A stretch of DNA of 59,169 nt. It comes from Gammaproteobacteria bacterium (GTDB lineage Bacteria; Pseudomonadota; Gammaproteobacteria; HyVt-429). Below the pieces are notes generated by a model. It saw only the letters and a list, made by a program, of their open reading frames with translations. It ran no database searches and was not told the DNA's origin. Numbering within the stretch: the first letter of the stretch is position 1; each line of letters opens with the position of its first letter. The stretch covers positions 1 to 59,169 of the forward strand of contig JAADGI010000026.1 in the NCBI GenBank assembly GCA_013152415.1, written 5' to 3'. The translations under genes were made by a program, and so were the position numbers. Below are positions 1 through 8,065 of this stretch, in pieces.

Positions 1-2
1 GG

Positions 3-161
3 GAATTAATTTTCTCAAAATATCTTGATATTTATTACATCGAACGCTATCGACATAGATTATCAATTGAGGGAGAGCCGCTGTATTATTTTGCAATAAC
101 AGGATGGAAAACGTCAGATGTTCCTGATAACTTTTTGGAGTCAAAAGGCATCATTACCTAA
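3..161 (+). CDS. 3' end of an unknown protein (partial)
   Basis: Frame 3 is open from the left edge to a TAA at 159-161, giving 52 residues and ending in LESKGIIT. The other two forward frames close within 30 bases. The gene body lies outside the window. Its stop overlaps the end of the opposing antitoxin remnant by a few bases, and the stop sits inside ACCTAAC, which resembles the left core of an integron attC site, so this could be the tail of a gene cassette. No family was recognised. Confidence 0.4.
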   Translation, partial: ELIFSKYLDIYYIERYRHRLSIEGEPLYYFAITGWKTSDVPDNFLESKGIIT

Positions 162-340
162 CAAGATAACTTCACACGGACAGTAAACCGCCGGTGATTT
201 GCGATGTTGTACGCAAAGGGAAGGTTAGTAACGGCGCCTTCACTTTTTCGTGTAATAACAATAGGTTCGTGACCATCGCAGACTTTTTTCATGGTTTTGG
301 CTAGAGTGCTTCTAAGGGCGGTGTAGCTAAGTGCTTTCAT
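158..340 (-). pseudogene. truncated YefM/Phd-type antitoxin
   Basis: The first 39 or so residues read as a YefM-type antitoxin: start MKALSYTALRSTLAKTMKKV, then HEPIVITRKSEGAV. In the family this DNA-binding and dimerisation part is followed by a toxin-wrapping helix of about 40 residues beginning near an MSLEEYNSL-like segment. Here the reading changes to an unrelated tail and stops at residue 60, so the toxin-neutralising part is missing. No RelE/YoeB toxin frame follows. I chose ATG 340, preceded by TTGAGG, over the upstream TTG at 355. It is probably a relic of a toxin-antitoxin cassette; DNA binding could survive. Confidence 0.55.
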
Positions 341-358
341 GGCAATAAACCTCAATAA

Positions 359-370
359 CGTACATGTACG
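359..370. promoter_or_regulatory. perfect palindrome, candidate antitoxin operator
   Basis: CGTACATGTACG is a 12-bp perfect palindrome about 20 bp upstream of the antitoxin start. Antitoxins of the YefM family autoregulate by binding short palindromes in this position. The assignment is by position and symmetry only. Confidence 0.35.
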
Positions 371-394
371 GAATAGCGTTCAATATAAATTCAC

Positions 395-458
395 GTATAT
401 ATCAAGGCGGCCCAAGCCGACGTGGCAAAGCCAGCGCAGCTGGCCTTGGGCGTTATGC
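395..458 (+). other. attC-like imperfect palindrome (integron recombination site candidate)
   Basis: The arms GCCCAAG (410-416) and CTTGGGC (445-451) pair around a GC-rich centre, and the right arm runs directly into GTTATGC (452-458), which resembles an attC R' core (GTTRRRY with one deviation). The next gene starts 19 bases further on. The left core would be a degraded form near 395-401. The arrangement of an antisense antitoxin, a palindrome and then the next gene is typical of cassette arrays. No integrase gene is present in the window. Confidence 0.4.
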
Positions 459-476
459 ATCTTCAAAGAGTGAAAT

Positions 477-2033
477 ATGAGCCATCCAATAATTGCAGAC
501 AACAAACCAATCAAGGTGAATCTTTCAAAAGGACAGGAGTATCACTTCTGCGCCTGTGGAAGATCAAATAGCCAACCTTTCTGTGATGGCTCTCATGTGG
601 GAACATCTTTTACTCCAAAAGTTATTGTCTCTGATAACGATGATGACGAAGCTTATTTGTGCGCATGCAAACATACGGGTAATGCACCTTATTGTGATGG
701 TACGCACAAACAATTCAGTGCAGACGATGTAGGGAAGGAAGGGCCTGGGCTAAGGCAAAAACTTTCAGAGCTGCCAAATGTTACAGCAACGCCAGAAGAA
801 CCTACCGTGGAATTTATCCACCAGCTTGCTAAGGACGGATTATCCAAACTTGGACATCATGGCCAAATGGTATCTATGGGCGTCCCACGACATGATCTAC
901 CACATTGGGACAATCTGCAAATAATGGCTGCTCAAATGGCGACCAAGCCATTGATGGAAGACGTGAATGTTGGTACAGAACTGATAATTGGCCCGGAAGC
1001 TAAAAAGCCTTTAATATTAAAAATACCTTTGTTTGTTTCTGACATGAGTTTTGGCGCGCTGTCTGAAGAGGCAAAGATATCTTTAGCCAAAGGTGCTGAA
1101 TTGTCTGGTACGGGTATTTGTTCAGGTGAAGGCGGGATGCTACCAGAAGAACAAGAAGCGAACTCTCGGTATTTTTATGAATATGCCAGTGCTGCTTTTG
1201 GCTACAAAGAGGATCTGCTGAGCCAAGTGCAGGCCTTCCATTTTAAAGGCGGACAAGGCGCAAAAACTGGTACTGGGGGCCACCTTCCTGGAAACAAGAA
1301 CAAAGGCAAAATATCACAAGTAAGAGGCATACCTGAAGGTCAGCCCGCAATATCACCTCCCACATTCAAGGATCTTTCTTCAGTATCTGAGTTCAAGAAC
1401 TTCGCAGATCGCGTTAGAGAAATTACAGGAGGTGCTCCTGTTGGCTTCAAACTCAGCGCAAACCACATCGAAAAAGACATTCAGTTTGCGCTGGATGCCA
1501 GTGCTGATTACATAATTCTGGATGGTCGAGGTGGGGGTACGGGAGCGGCTCCTGAGATGTTCAGAAACCATATCAGTGTGCCAACCATTCCAGCATTAGC
1601 AAGAGCGCGTCGTTATCTTGATAAGCAAGGTGCTAGTGGTCGAGTGACCCTCATCATTACTGGTGGGCTACGTGTACCTATTGATTTTGTTAAGGCTCTA
1701 GCGCTTGGTGCTGACGGCGTTGCTATTTCAAATAGCGCTATGCAAGCTATTGGTTGCGTTGCAGCGAGAATGTGCAACACAAATAATTGCCCGGCAGGGA
1801 TTGCCACACAAAAAGAAGAACTACGCCAAAAGCTGGATATTGATAAATCATCTAAACAATTGCACAATTTCTTCAATGCTTCCGTAGAGCTGATGCAAGT
1901 AATGGCCCGCGCATGTGGACATGATTATTTGAGTAAATTTAATAAGGACGATCTGGCAACATGGCACCGTGATATGGCATTACTTTCGGGTGTAGCTTAC
2001 TCAGGGTTCACGGACATATCAGGCAATGTATGA
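477..2033 (+). CDS. double CDGSH iron-sulfur domain fused to glutamate synthase-type FMN domain
   Basis: 518 residues. The N-terminal 80 residues hold two CDGSH-type 2Fe-2S modules, each with three Cys and one His: C25, C27, C36, H40 and C62, C64, C73, H77. From about residue 100 the protein follows the FMN-binding glutamate synthase domain, with the glycine-rich ILDGRGGGTGAAPE, the TGGLRVPIDFVKALALGADG segment and the Cys-rich CNTNNCPAGIATQ expected for a 3Fe-4S cluster. It lacks the amidotransferase domain of GltB, so ammonia-dependent or non-glutamate chemistry is possible. The CDGSH pair could pass electrons to FMN, in place of a separate GltD-type partner; that is inference. A single gene, perhaps cassette-borne given the attC-like site just upstream. 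Confidence 0.85.
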   Translation: MSHPIIADNKPIKVNLSKGQEYHFCACGRSNSQPFCDGSHVGTSFTPKVIVSDNDDDEAYLCACKHTGNAPYCDGTHKQFSADDVGKEGPGLRQKLSELPNVTATPEEPTVEFIHQLAKDGLSKLGHHGQMVSMGVPRHDLPHWDNLQIMAAQMATKPLMEDVNVGTELIIGPEAKKPLILKIPLFVSDMSFGALSEEAKISLAKGAELSGTGICSGEGGMLPEEQEANSRYFYEYASAAFGYKEDLLSQVQAFHFKGGQGAKTGTGGHLPGNKNKGKISQVRGIPEGQPAISPPTFKDLSSVSEFKNFADRVREITGGAPVGFKLSANHIEKDIQFALDASADYIILDGRGGGTGAAPEMFRNHISVPTIPALARARRYLDKQGASGRVTLIITGGLRVPIDFVKALALGADGVAISNSAMQAIGCVAARMCNTNNCPAGIATQKEELRQKLDIDKSSKQLHNFFNASVELMQVMARACGHDYLSKFNKDDLATWHRDMALLSGVAYSGFTDISGNV

Positions 2034-2421
2034 CAAGAGGCTGCACCGTAATTTTATTACGCTGCGCTTCATAAAATGCGGTGAGCTTGGTCATTGAGAT
2101 TGTAGAAAAAGTCAAAAAATACCCTGGTATAATGGCTTAACTCCACAAGGAGTTGTGTCTATGCCCAAATTCATCAAGTCGTGAGATCCAATGGGGCAAG
2201 CTAATATACAGTCACCGCATAAAGAAGCAAAGGATGTTTGGCGCATTTTGAAAAATGCATTTTATCAAGGCAAGGTAGATGAATATTAAATTTAAAAATA
2301 GGACGGTAAAATACGATATTGATAAAACGATCTTTCTATAGCCTCGTTGATACCGCAGGGTTGACATGCTATGTAACGTATATACACTAATTAAGATATG
2401 TAGGAGATATACGAGCACAGG
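2034..2421. other. gene-free stretch with two stem-loops
   Basis: No supportable gene. A long stem-loop lies directly after the upstream stop: about 2044-2057 (CACCGTAATTTTAT) pairs with 2071-2083 (ATAAAATGCGGTG) across a 13-base loop. It has no T-run, so it is a mRNA-end or mobile-element structure rather than a clear intrinsic terminator. A shorter perfect hairpin, AACTCC-ACA-AGGAGTT, is at 2139-2154. The rest is AT-rich and probably holds the promoter of the next gene. Confidence 0.5.
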
Positions 2422-3204
2422 ATGCCCGCCAAGAGTCTACGACATAATCAATTGGAAAAGCAGAAAGCTATGGAAAATTCTGACAAATTGGCTGTTCTTA
2501 TAGACGCTGATAATGCTCAACCAAGCATTGTGGATGGTTTGCTGGCAGAGATAGCAAATTATGGGATTGCCAGCGTCAAGAGAATCTATGGCGATTGGAC
2601 TGCGCCTAGCTTGAAAGGTTGGAAAGAGATTCTATTGCAATATTCTATTCAACCCATGCAGCAATTTGCGTATACAAAAGGAAAAAACGCAACTGATAGC
2701 GCAATGATCATTGATGCAATGGACTTATTGTACACCAGTAACTTTGATGGGTTCTGTATAGTATCAAGTGATAGTGATTTTACCAAGCTGGCGTCAAGAA
2801 TTAGAGAGTCAGGATTATTAGTGTATGGTTTTGGTGAGCAAAAGACGCCCTCCGCTTTTGTTTCAGCTTGTGACAAATTTATTTACACAGAGGTCCTTCG
2901 TGCGAAGACTGATGAGAGTGAAGCGATTGTCAGAAAATCCAGCAGCGAGCTAAAACAAGATACGAAACTGGTAAGCCTGTTACGTAATGCAGTGGAATCT
3001 TCCTCCGATGAAAGTGGGTGGGCCCATCTTGCATCTATCGGCAGCAATATTGCGAAACAATCGCCTGAGTTTGACCCGCGCAATTACGGGTATGGAAAGC
3101 TGGGCGAGTTGGTATCTGCAACAAAGCTTTTTGAGATAGAAGAAAGGCAAATAGGTGCCACTAACTCAAAGGCCCTATATGTTCGTGATAAGAGGAAGAA
3201 ATAG
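2422..3204 (+). CDS. NYN-domain ribonuclease-like protein with C-terminal OST-HTH/LOTUS-type domain
   Basis: 260 residues. Residues 23-160 fit the NYN (PIN-like) fold: VLIDADN with D28 and D30, TDSAMIIDAMD with D92 and D98, and SSDSDF with D117 and D119, a set of acidic residues that would bind a divalent metal. Residues 180-255 resemble an OST-HTH/LOTUS RNA-binding domain (start LVSLLRNAVE, then GWAHLASIGSNI and YGYGKLGELV). The pairing is known in bacteria and implies RNA binding plus cleavage. ATG 2422 is about 16 bases from GGAG. An internal ATG at 2470 (MENSDKLAV) is the alternative and would remove a non-conserved-looking leader. Confidence 0.8.
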   Translation: MPAKSLRHNQLEKQKAMENSDKLAVLIDADNAQPSIVDGLLAEIANYGIASVKRIYGDWTAPSLKGWKEILLQYSIQPMQQFAYTKGKNATDSAMIIDAMDLLYTSNFDGFCIVSSDSDFTKLASRIRESGLLVYGFGEQKTPSAFVSACDKFIYTEVLRAKTDESEAIVRKSSSELKQDTKLVSLLRNAVESSSDESGWAHLASIGSNIAKQSPEFDPRNYGYGKLGELVSATKLFEIEERQIGATNSKALYVRDKRKK

Positions 3205-3372
3205 ATTAAAACTTATAATCATAAAATGATAAAAAAGGTCACCCCCCTAGATTCTATTGTTCTTTCTAAACAGTTGCTTCACAGCCAGTGGGGGAAATAC
3301 GTGGAACCCGTGCGCAAAAGGTGTCATTTGGTTTATGTGCTGTTATGAAAGAATATAAGGAAAATTTAAATA

Positions 3373-3975
3373 TTGAAAACACTAAAATATTTATTTGACA
3401 GAAATTTGGCATGGGCGGCCTCCATTAAGGAAAAGGACCCGGAGTTTTTTTCTCGCCTATCAAAGCAACAGGCTCCAGAGTATTTATGGATTGGTTGTTC
3501 AGATAGTAGGGTCCCTGCTAATCAAATAGTAAATCTACAGCCTGGTGAGGTTTTTGTGCATCGCAATATTGCAAATGTTGTTGTGCATACAGACCTAAAC
3601 TGCCTTTCTGTTATACAGTTTGCTGTTGAGGTTCTAAAGGTAAAACATATTATAATCTGTGGTCACTACGGGTGTGGTGGCATAAAGGCAGCATTGGAAG
3701 ATCATGAGCATGGGCTTATTGATAACTGGTTGCGCCATGTCAAGGATGTCATTCGCTTCAATGCTGAAAAATTTAAAGGGCTTAAGCACGATGAGAAGTT
3801 AAATTTACTCTGTGAGTTAAATGTAAAAGAGCAAGTCACAAATATTTGTAACACTACTATTGTGCAGAACGCTTGGAAGCAAGGTAGAGAACTTTCTGTT
3901 CACGGTTGGGTTTATAATATAGAAAATGGGATATTAAAGGACTTGGATACTTGCATTACATCAAGAGATGGATAA
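3373..3975 (+). CDS. can: beta-class carbonic anhydrase
   Basis: 200 residues, normal for the beta class. It interconverts CO2 and bicarbonate in the cytoplasm. The zinc ligands are visible as C42, H98 and C101, with the D44/R46 dyad in CSDSRVP and the ICGHYGCGG loop. The start is a TTG at 3373 behind AAGGAAAA; no ATG or GTG lies at a better place. It is monocistronic. A small inverted repeat (TTGGCA/TGCCAA, 3976-3999) follows the stop but has no T-run. Confidence 0.9.
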   Translation: MKTLKYLFDRNLAWAASIKEKDPEFFSRLSKQQAPEYLWIGCSDSRVPANQIVNLQPGEVFVHRNIANVVVHTDLNCLSVIQFAVEVLKVKHIIICGHYGCGGIKAALEDHEHGLIDNWLRHVKDVIRFNAEKFKGLKHDEKLNLLCELNVKEQVTNICNTTIVQNAWKQGRELSVHGWVYNIENGILKDLDTCITSRDG

Positions 3976-4219
3976 TTGGCATATAATCGTGCGTGCCAAG
4001 TTATGGTGCTGTGTTTCCAGCAGAAGTCGTAGCAGAAAAAGGCTATAGATTACGTAATCACCAGATCAGTTTCTCATGAGGGTGTGTAGAGTCGTCAATA
4101 ACTTACTGAATCCCTCGGTTTCTAAAGCGCTTCCCAGATACAACAATATATACCCATATCTGGAACTATCTGTCTAGATACAGTCAAAGGGGCCAGAGCT
4201 GAAGGGTACTTACTGTAAG
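3976..4219. other. intergenic, no gene seen
   Basis: Apart from the short inverted repeat next to the carbonic anhydrase stop I see no coding or RNA feature here. It leads into a MITE-like repeat at 4220, and that repeat is followed by the leader of the Tat-exported gene. Confidence 0.4.
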
Positions 4220-4379
4220 GGTGCTTCTATTAATTAATAATTCCTTCTACCCCTCCGGGAGAAGGTTAGGATGAGGGGATATTAAAAATCAATAACTTAT
4301 CCTTATTTTATACCTCACCCCCGCCCTTTTATGCCCTTGTAGTGCTCCCGGAGGGAGAGGGGGCTTAAGTTAAGTGCTA
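4220..4379. mobile_element. diverged copy of the 156-bp MITE family
   Basis: The left end GGTGCTTCTATTAATT is a two-mismatch match to the 16-bp terminal repeat of the intact copy at 12589. The inner palindrome CCCTCCGGGAGAAGGTTAGG and the distal GCTCCCGGAGGGAGAGGG are both kept, with a comparable spacer. The right end (CTTAAGTTAAGTGCTA) has decayed. I do not see a clean target duplication, so this is likely an old insertion. Confidence 0.65.
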
Positions 4380-4494
4380 TTCGAGCCAGGGCCTTTACAG
4401 GTAAGGGCCAACTAATGTATTTGTGGGCGTATCAAGGCCTCAATACTGCATTTTGAAACAGAAGTTTATTTATATCCTTACAGGAGAAGCATGA

Positions 4495-5430
4495 GTGGAC
4501 ACTAAAAAATCATCGGTATCACGCAGGAAATTTCTCATTTACTCTTCGGCCACATTTGGTGCAGGCCTTGTAGGGGGTGTTGCGGGATCATTGTACTGGG
4601 CGAGTAATGATACGGCATTTCTGGCCTTTGTGAAGGGCAGGCAGAATGCGGTATTAGGTAGATTTGCCCGTGAAGTATTGCCATTACAGGGGCGCAAAAT
4701 TGATGTTTCTTTTGGCGATTCTATTCAGAGGTTGGTAGAGGCAGGGGTGATATCGCCACAAAAGTTTAAAGCCGTTTATGCAAAGCGTGGAGGTTTGCCT
4801 GAATGGGTTGAGGGTTTGTTTGCAAAATCGTCTTCCGATCCGATCACCATGAGTTTCCAGACCGCACCCTACTTGCTGAATCTTTTGTGGCCGCTTGGTG
4901 TGGCAACACAAGCACAGTTTAATGCCAAGAGTCCATTGAATGGCCCGAATGTTGATCGTTATGCGAGTACCGGTGGATGGACCTTGGGTAAGGCACGCCG
5001 TGGTGGGGGATACTTTAATAAGGTAGCAGCCGTTGATTTGAATTCTTCGCAAGAGGCGGTGGTTTTTGAGGCAGCTGAAAGCTGTTATCGGCCATGCTGT
5101 AATAATTCAACTTTTCTTCAGGATTGTAATCACGGTTCAGCTTTACTTGGCCTTTATGAACTTGCGGCATCGCAAGGCGCCAGTGTGGATGAGCTTTACA
5201 AGATTGGCCATATTGCCAATAGCTATTGGTACCCCGATGAATATATTGAGATGGCCTATTTCTTTCAGAAATTGAAGGGTTTAAATTGGTCTGAAGTTGC
5301 GCCGAAGAAGGTGCTGAGTAAAGAATATTCTTCTTTTTCGGGATGGCAAAAGAATGTGCATAAGCCCTTGATTGTGGCAGGCCTGGTTCCTTCTGCACAA
5401 TCCGGTAGCCCCAGCAATTGTGGTGTATAG
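4495..5430 (+). CDS. Tat-exported protein with a Cys/His cluster, function unknown
   Basis: 311 residues. The N-terminus carries a twin-arginine signal (SRRKFL, residues 9-14) followed by a hydrophobic stretch to about residue 36, so a folded, probably cofactor-loaded periplasmic protein is expected. Residues 197-213 hold a dense cluster, C197, C201, C202, C211 and H213 (CYRPCCNN, then DCNHG), that looks like a metal, heme or cluster site. Two further conserved-looking patches are RGGGYFNKV and YWYPDEYIEM. GTG 4495 lies 9 bases after AGGAG; the ATG four bases upstream runs into a stop after four codons. I do not recognise the family. It stands alone and converges on the methyltransferase gene. 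Confidence 0.75.
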   Translation: MDTKKSSVSRRKFLIYSSATFGAGLVGGVAGSLYWASNDTAFLAFVKGRQNAVLGRFAREVLPLQGRKIDVSFGDSIQRLVEAGVISPQKFKAVYAKRGGLPEWVEGLFAKSSSDPITMSFQTAPYLLNLLWPLGVATQAQFNAKSPLNGPNVDRYASTGGWTLGKARRGGGYFNKVAAVDLNSSQEAVVFEAAESCYRPCCNNSTFLQDCNHGSALLGLYELAASQGASVDELYKIGHIANSYWYPDEYIEMAYFFQKLKGLNWSEVAPKKVLSKEYSSFSGWQKNVHKPLIVAGLVPSAQSGSPSNCGV

Positions 5431-5592
5431 CCTTTGATAGATGTTTGGTCTTCGGGATCACAAGGCTACAAGCTGGTGTACCCGGTTGCATTCGGTGTTA
5501 TGAGGAAAGACCCAGGGATACCTTACCCAGTTTGACCTGGGTAGGTTGATCCATGGCGATTTCCTGGAATACCGGGTTTTGTTTTTGATTGC

Positions 5593-6447
5593 TTATTTGT
5601 TGGCGGAGGCGATCCAGGTGTGGCCTCCCATGCGCAGGGTTTTACCTTGCTTGAGGGTATTGGCGGTCTCAACCACCTCGTCGATATAGTCCAAGCGAGC
5701 CGACTCTTCCAGTTGATCGACCAGGGCCATGACCGGTGCGGCCATATCCGATATGGCTTCCCAATAGGCTCGACCGTCATCTATCTCAAGGACGTCAATG
5801 GTCATGTCTTCCAATGCGATATTCTTAAAGCCTGCAGACTCAAGGACACCACGTAAGCGGTCCGGATCGGCAAAGGCAAAAATACCCGGTGTACCGGGGG
5901 GCGGTGTAGGGATGTCCATATACTTACTCAAGGTTTGCATGAGGACACCCACAAAAGGGTTTTGATCCGGGGCAGCCCAGCAGGCGAGGCTGATGCGCCC
6001 ATCTTGTTTCAGCGCTTTATGGGCTGAAACAAGGCAGGCTTTTGGGTCGGGCATGAACATTAGGCCCCAGCGAATGGTCACCGCATCAAACGAACCTGCT
6101 GCGAAGTCCAGTGTTTCTGCATCAATGCAGTGGAACTCGATATTGTTAAGGTCTGTCGATGCCACTTTTTCACGGGCAACGGCAAGCATTTCATCGACCA
6201 GATCTGTGCCGATGACCTCGCCGGTCTCACCAACAATCCGGGCGGCGGATATTGCGGGTTCTCCTGTGCCCGAGGCGATATCAAGCAGCCGGTTCCCGGG
6301 GGATATTCCCGCCAGTTCAAGCATACGCTCGGTAACAGGTGCCGCACCCTTCCTTAATAAGGCATCACGTCTACGCCAGCCTTCTGCAATCGAGGCCCAA
6401 TTCTTTCGTTCACGTTCCTTTAATTCGGTTTTATCGGGGTGTGTCAT
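5593..6447 (-). CDS. class I SAM-dependent methyltransferase
   Basis: 284 residues. Motif I is LLDIASGTGEP (D56-G62), followed by the acidic residue of EVIGTDLVDEM, then FDAVTIRWGLMFMPD (motif IV region) and the LKQDGRISLACW segment, the layout of UbiE/COQ5-like small-molecule methyltransferases. The substrate cannot be told from sequence. It is the last gene of a leftward run after moaE, separated by 24 bases, so it may be co-transcribed. The hairpin TACCCAG-tttgac-CTGGGTA (5524-5543) lies between its end and the converging gene. Confidence 0.8.
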   Translation of the reverse strand: MTHPDKTELKERERKNWASIAEGWRRRDALLRKGAAPVTERMLELAGISPGNRLLDIASGTGEPAISAARIVGETGEVIGTDLVDEMLAVAREKVASTDLNNIEFHCIDAETLDFAAGSFDAVTIRWGLMFMPDPKACLVSAHKALKQDGRISLACWAAPDQNPFVGVLMQTLSKYMDIPTPPPGTPGIFAFADPDRLRGVLESAGFKNIALEDMTIDVLEIDDGRAYWEAISDMAAPVMALVDQLEESARLDYIDEVVETANTLKQGKTLRMGGHTWIASANK

Positions 6448-6471
6448 TGATGTCTGCCTCTGTGAGTATAT

Positions 6472-6927
6472 TTAATTTCTTCGTTGCCAGCGTTCTGCAG
6501 CAAGCTTGTCGTTGTCCCGTTCTTCTACCCAGTGGGTGTCATCGCCTGCGCGCTCCTGTTTCCAGAAGGGCCCCGCAGTCTTGAGTTGGTCTATGAGGAA
6601 TTCACAGGCAGCGAAGGCGTCGTGACGGTGTACGCTGGCGACCGCAACCAGGACGATCTGGTCACTTGGTATTAATTTTCCAACACGATGAATAATGACG
6701 GTGTCAATAATGTCCCAGCGTTGCAGGGCTTGTTGTTGCAGGCCTTCCAGGACTTGTTCGGCCATTTTGGGATAGTGCTCGAGGGTCATCTCGCTCACGT
6801 CCTGGCCATTGTTGCTGTTGCGGACGATGCCCACAAAGTTTGCAATGGCTCCTATGGCCGGGTGTGCGCGGCGTAAATTTTGTAATTCGGTGGTAACATC
6901 AAAGTCCTCTTTTTGTATACGGATCAT
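6472..6927 (-). CDS. moaE: molybdopterin synthase catalytic subunit MoaE
   Basis: 151 residues, the usual MoaE length. MoaE inserts sulfur from the MoaD thiocarboxylate into precursor Z to make molybdopterin. Family landmarks are GAIANFVGIVR, MTLEHYPKMAE, the IIHRVGKLIPSDQIVLVAVAS core and CEFLIDQLKTAGPFWKQE, which carries the catalytic lysines. No moaD or other moa gene is adjacent. It starts 4 bases after the stop of the DsrS-like gene and is probably translated from the same mRNA. Confidence 0.93.
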   Translation of the reverse strand: MIRIQKEDFDVTTELQNLRRAHPAIGAIANFVGIVRNSNNGQDVSEMTLEHYPKMAEQVLEGLQQQALQRWDIIDTVIIHRVGKLIPSDQIVLVAVASVHRHDAFAACEFLIDQLKTAGPFWKQERAGDDTHWVEERDNDKLAAERWQRRN

Positions 6928-6931
6928 GGCA

Positions 6932-8065
6932 TTATTTAGACCATTGCAGATTTTCTAATTGGGCAAAGATAGGTGTGGTGACGGGCTCAAGCTTGCGTCG
7001 CATGAGTGTACCCACTGCATCAGTTTGGGCAAATACGGGTGTAACCACCGGGTCGCCTACACAGGCCAGTATAAGTATGGATAATATATCATGCTCCAGT
7101 TCGGGGGCGGCCTTGATCAGTTCAACCAAGTCGGTCTGATCACTTTGACCTTTCAGCGCGTGGCTGAGTAAGGTCTTCGCATGATCGCTAATCTCATTCA
7201 TGTCACGAGAGTGGTTGTCCATGCACCTGGCTGCTGCGAAATAGTGACCAATGGTGTCGACCAAGAATACCACGGTGTCTTGGTCCGTGGGTCGGCGCAA
7301 GGCCGCCTCGGCGGTTTGTATAAAGGCCTGGCCCATTTTGTCGAATACCACCAGGAGTAAGGTGGCCAAGGGGTTACCTTGTTCTGCCAGAGGGGTTAAA
7401 ACCTTGGTGTGCTGGTCTCGATCACTGCGTGGATTCACATCTACAGGTAGACTGTGAGGTAGCGTGTTGAGAAAGCCAATGCGGTAGGCGCTCTTTTTGG
7501 CACCCTTGTCCCAGAGTTTGTCCCGTGACGCGGCGTCAATCAGATCTCCTTGCAGGATGAGCTGGACCGATTCGATAATAGCTTGGGCCTCGGTTTCAAA
7601 GGGCAGGTGTTCGATTAAAAATGCCGCCAGTTCCTTGCCTAAGTTGTTCTCAATGACGCAGCTTTGTTGCAGCAGGCGACGGGCATGGTCTGATGTGGGG
7701 GCGGCCCACCAGGCCTTGTGTGCCAGTGCCAGAGTGAGGGCCGCAGATCGAGTGACGGCGGTGACGGCCTCCGGTTCTCCCAGCATGAGCAGTTCGGCAA
7801 GACAGGTGGATTTGATCTCCCCCATGCGGGTCCAGCGTTTCAGAAAGACGGGATAGCCTCCCGGCGAACCCAAGGCTGTGTTCGACAAGAATTCTCTGAC
7901 CAGGCGCAGATAACGATCGGCGGCGCAGTTGGGGTTCAGCAACACTTGGGCTTCGCCCTTGTCGCTTAGGCCACACACGGTCATGCTGTGTTCATCAATG
8001 CGGATGGCCTCCACATTTCTGACGAGCACGTTGAGGCGCAGTTGATCTTCGTGGCTAAGGTCCAT
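6932..8065 (-). CDS. DsrS-like protein, partner of MoxR/VWA genes
   Basis: 377 residues, helical, no signal peptide or clear catalytic motif. The opening (MDLSHEDQLRLNVLVRNVEA), the LGSPGGYPVFLKRWTRMG segment and the KAWWAAP motif recall proteins annotated as sulfur-reduction protein DsrS from dsr operons of sulfur bacteria. This is from memory of the family, and no dsrAB is in the window. Its ATG shares one base with the TGA of the VWA gene (TGATG at 8063-8067), so the two are translationally coupled, and it probably acts with the MoxR/VWA pair. Confidence 0.6.
   Translation of the reverse strand: MDLSHEDQLRLNVLVRNVEAIRIDEHSMTVCGLSDKGEAQVLLNPNCAADRYLRLVREFLSNTALGSPGGYPVFLKRWTRMGEIKSTCLAELLMLGEPEAVTAVTRSAALTLALAHKAWWAAPTSDHARRLLQQSCVIENNLGKELAAFLIEHLPFETEAQAIIESVQLILQGDLIDAASRDKLWDKGAKKSAYRIGFLNTLPHSLPVDVNPRSDRDQHTKVLTPLAEQGNPLATLLLVVFDKMGQAFIQTAEAALRRPTDQDTVVFLVDTIGHYFAAARCMDNHSRDMNEISDHAKTLLSHALKGQSDQTDLVELIKAAPELEHDILSILILACVGDPVVTPVFAQTDAVGTLMRRKLEPVTTPIFAQLENLQWSK

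Noticed and set aside
5015..5491. 158-residue minus-strand frame opposite the Tat-exported gene
   Set aside because: Shadow of a gene with a clear signal peptide and ribosome site on the other strand.
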